Below, piece after piece: positions 56,033 through 57,719 of a DNA stretch of 57,719 nt. A program made the translations under genes and the position numbers. This DNA is from a virus: positions 1 to 57,719 of the IMG/VR virus record IMGVR_UViG_3300029309_000042; one strand, written 5' to 3'. Within the stretch, counting starts at the first letter, position 1. Every line of letters begins with the position of its first letter. The notes beneath the pieces are model-generated. The model was not told the origin of the DNA, ran no database searches, and saw nothing but the letters and a program-made list of their open reading frames with translations.

Positions 56033-57049
56033 CTATTGAAACTTATACCTTATAATAACTATACCAGAGCCACCACTACCAGAACTTAGACCATCTGGCG
56101 TACTTGCCGCTCCACCTCCTCCACCTCCAGTGTTACCACTACCATTGCTTCTGTTAGCACCTCCACCACCAGAGCCTCCAGAACCTCCACGAGGTGCTGA
56201 ATCATTACCACCTCCACCACCTCCAGCTCTTGTTGTAGATGAACCATTTATAGAAGTAGCTGTTCCATTTCCACCATTTCCACCTGATGATCCGCTTGGA
56301 CTTGAAGCATTGCTTCCAGCGGCTCCAGCTCCTCCACCGCCTCCACCAGCATCTCTTGTTGATGGAGTGCTTGGTGGTGATGAAGGTGGTCTAGCATTAC
56401 CACCACTATTTCCTTGTCCTGAAGTACCAGAGCCACCAGAAGTGCCTTCTCGACCTCCACCGCCTCCACCCGATCCTCCAGGTCCGCCAGTATTTCTATC
56501 ACCTGCTCCGCCACCACCTCCACCGAAGCCTCCACCAGTAGAAGTTATGGAATCAAAAACAGAGTTACCACCACTACCACCATTACCAGCACTAGTTTGA
56601 TTACTGCCTCCACCCCCAACAGTTATTGGGTAAGCTTGTGCTGAAACTGGGTGACCTCCAGTTGCAGGATTAGGAAAGGATACTCGGTGACCACCAGCAC
56701 CTCCGCCACCACCACCTTGACCTCCGCCACCACCAGCACCTCCGCCAACGACTAAAAAATCAACAGTGTTACTTCCAGCAGAATTACCACCATTCGAAAC
56801 TGTAAAAGTTCCTGAACTTGTAAAGGTATGTATTTTAAAATCTCCAGATGTGGTAATACTCCCACCACTTGCAGATACAAACTGTGCGTTACTTTTACCT
56901 TGCAAATCAGACATTGCAATAGCACCAGAGGGTTGTCCTGCTAATGTTCTAACAGCAGTTGCTCCCATATTTATTTGAGTTGATGAAGGAGATATACTTA
57001 ATTCTGTATTGACTTGAGAAAGTGATATGGCTCCAGTAGGTAACGTCAT
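56033..57049 (-). CDS. Glycine-rich tail fibre / adhesin
   Basis: 338 residues. The N-terminus MTLPTGAISLSQVNTELSIS plus LSDLQGKSN is a known fibre-anchoring cap. Residues ~95-320 are glycine-rich (GGGGG runs), which likely fold as packed polyglycine type II helices as in phage S16 gp38-like adhesins. The end SGIVIIRYKFQ is common. Determines receptor binding, adjacent to another fibre gene. Confidence 0.85.
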   Translation of the reverse strand: MTLPTGAISLSQVNTELSISPSSTQINMGATAVRTLAGQPSGAIAMSDLQGKSNAQFVSASGGSITTSGDFKIHTFTSSGTFTVSNGGNSAGSNTVDFLVVGGGAGGGGGQGGGGGGAGGHRVSFPNPATGGHPVSAQAYPITVGGGGSNQTSAGNGGSGGNSVFDSITSTGGGFGGGGGGAGDRNTGGPGGSGGGGGGREGTSGGSGTSGQGNSGGNARPPSSPPSTPSTRDAGGGGGGAGAAGSNASSPSGSSGGNGGNGTATSINGSSTTRAGGGGGGNDSAPRGGSGGSGGGGANRSNGSGNTGGGGGGAASTPDGLSSGSGGSGIVIIRYKFQ

Positions 57050-57052
57050 AAT

Positions 57053-57719
57053 TTACCCCTTTTTTAATTCATCAATTTCTGCTTTTAAATCTTTAATAGC
57101 TTCAATCAACACTGCCGTAAGTTTACCATAATCTACTGATTTAGTTTGCATTTCATCATCGGCGGTTAACACGACCTCTGGAACAATAGCTTCCATATCT
57201 TGTGCCAACACACCTATTTGTGGTTTTGCATCTTCAACATCATTTCTTTTATAGTGAACACCTTGCATCTGCATTACTTTTTCAATTCCGTTTTCTATAT
57301 TAGAGATGTCAGTCTTTAATCTTTTATCTGAAAAAGCAGTCACATCATTATTAAAAGTCGCCGCTCCTGCACTAGACATATCAAGTGTAAGAGCAGTTAT
57401 TGTTGAGCCACCATCATTACCATTAACAACAAAGTCTTTATCTGAAACTGATACGTTGATATGAAAACTAGATGAATTATTTGCAATATTACCTATTTGT
57501 GTACCAGCATCTTTAAAACGAATAACACCATCATCAGAATCAAGTATTATTTCTCCTGCTGAATCAACAGAAAAGTCGCCATTAGGAGTTGCAATAGTTC
57601 CATTTGTACCATCACTTGTTAGTGTCATATCTGTTCCTGCACCTAATTTTATTTGAGCATTATCCAGAAAAGTAGCATCGTGGTTAAACGCCGCCGTTCC
57701 AGCATCTGACATATCAAGT
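57053..57719 (-). CDS. Tail fibre protein, C-terminal part with peptidase S74 (5' end beyond window)
   Basis: 222 residues visible; the frame is open at the window edge. It holds the module LDMSDAGTAAFNHDAT, then FSDKRLKTDISNIENGIEKV (S74 Ser/Lys dyad), HYKRNDVEDAKPQIGVLAQDMEAI, and KSVDYGKLTAVLIEAIKDL, the full S74 chaperone order, ending in a coiled coil. Bases 57252-57719 duplicate 1-468; joining 57251 to base 1 completes the fibre gene in frame. Confidence 0.9.
   Translation of the reverse strand, partial: LDMSDAGTAAFNHDATFLDNAQIKLGAGTDMTLTSDGTNGTIATPNGDFSVDSAGEIILDSDDGVIRFKDAGTQIGNIANNSSSFHINVSVSDKDFVVNGNDGGSTITALTLDMSSAGAATFNNDVTAFSDKRLKTDISNIENGIEKVMQMQGVHYKRNDVEDAKPQIGVLAQDMEAIVPEVVLTADDEMQTKSVDYGKLTAVLIEAIKDLKAEIDELKKG
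57252..57719. repeat. Right copy of imperfect terminal direct repeat
   Basis: Aligns end to end with bases 1-468 without gaps. The central part (about 57415-57580) differs at many bases, the flanks almost not. See the left copy. Confidence 0.85.

Noticed and set aside
56130-56600. A 156-codon proline-rich plus-strand frame
   Set aside because: Antisense of the poly-glycine fibre (Gly codons read as Pro). No start signals.
1-57719. Temperate lifestyle
   Set aside because: No integrase, excisionase, repressor or att-like core was found. The terminal repeat is explained by contig overlap within a coding gene.

Overview
The window is a nearly complete genome of a tailed double-stranded DNA phage. 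The gene content (marine-phage tail and structural families, a phage GroES, MazG, EF-hand and Lys-rich mini-proteins), the AT-rich sequence and the short-tailed (podovirus-like) head-neck-injection set suggest a marine podovirus. A SAR11 or similar alphaproteobacterial host is plausible but is an inference. No integrase, repressor, tRNA, CRISPR array or phage RNA polymerase was seen, so a lytic phage using host RNA polymerase is the simplest reading. The first and last 468 bases are an imperfect direct repeat. Merging them rebuilds one in-frame 470-codon tail fibre gene, so the molecule is probably circular or circularly permuted, about 57.25 kb.

Layout: every gene but one lies on the minus strand. 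Read leftwards, the early/replication block runs from 40.1 kb to 21.6 kb: a structured RNA leader, SSB, a TOTE-type AEP primase, a UvrD-like helicase, DUF932, a DNA hypermodification cluster (33.8-29.0 kb: aGPT-pyrophosphorylase-like protein, TET-associated-type glycosyltransferase, radical SAM enzyme, thymidylate synthase/hydroxymethylase), DNA polymerase A, an HD nucleotidase, MazG and many small proteins. A second structured RNA candidate lies at 24.2 kb. The late block starts with the small terminase (21.4 kb). It runs through an accessory locus (20.8-18.1 kb), large terminase, portal, scaffold, GroES, capsid and neck genes, passes through the contig ends into the fibres, and continues from 57.7 kb to 41.95 kb through three 2OG-Fe(II) oxygenases, a stabilisation protein, injection proteins and endolysin. 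The only plus-strand gene, a SNF2-like helicase (40.44-41.88 kb), lies between the late end and the early start. A related palindromic AT-rich element occurs at both block starts (21.5 and 40.3 kb).

The most unusual signal is at 18.07-18.73 kb: a whole transcription unit (end of the -10 box, leader, 179-codon gene, terminator) contains not one GA or TC dinucleotide over about 655 bp. Its protein therefore has no Asp or Glu. The symmetric loss on both strands points to avoidance of a duplex-level GA/TC signal, for example a nuclease or a context-dependent base modification. The phage also carries a thymine-hypermodification-type cluster, so a link is possible but unproven.
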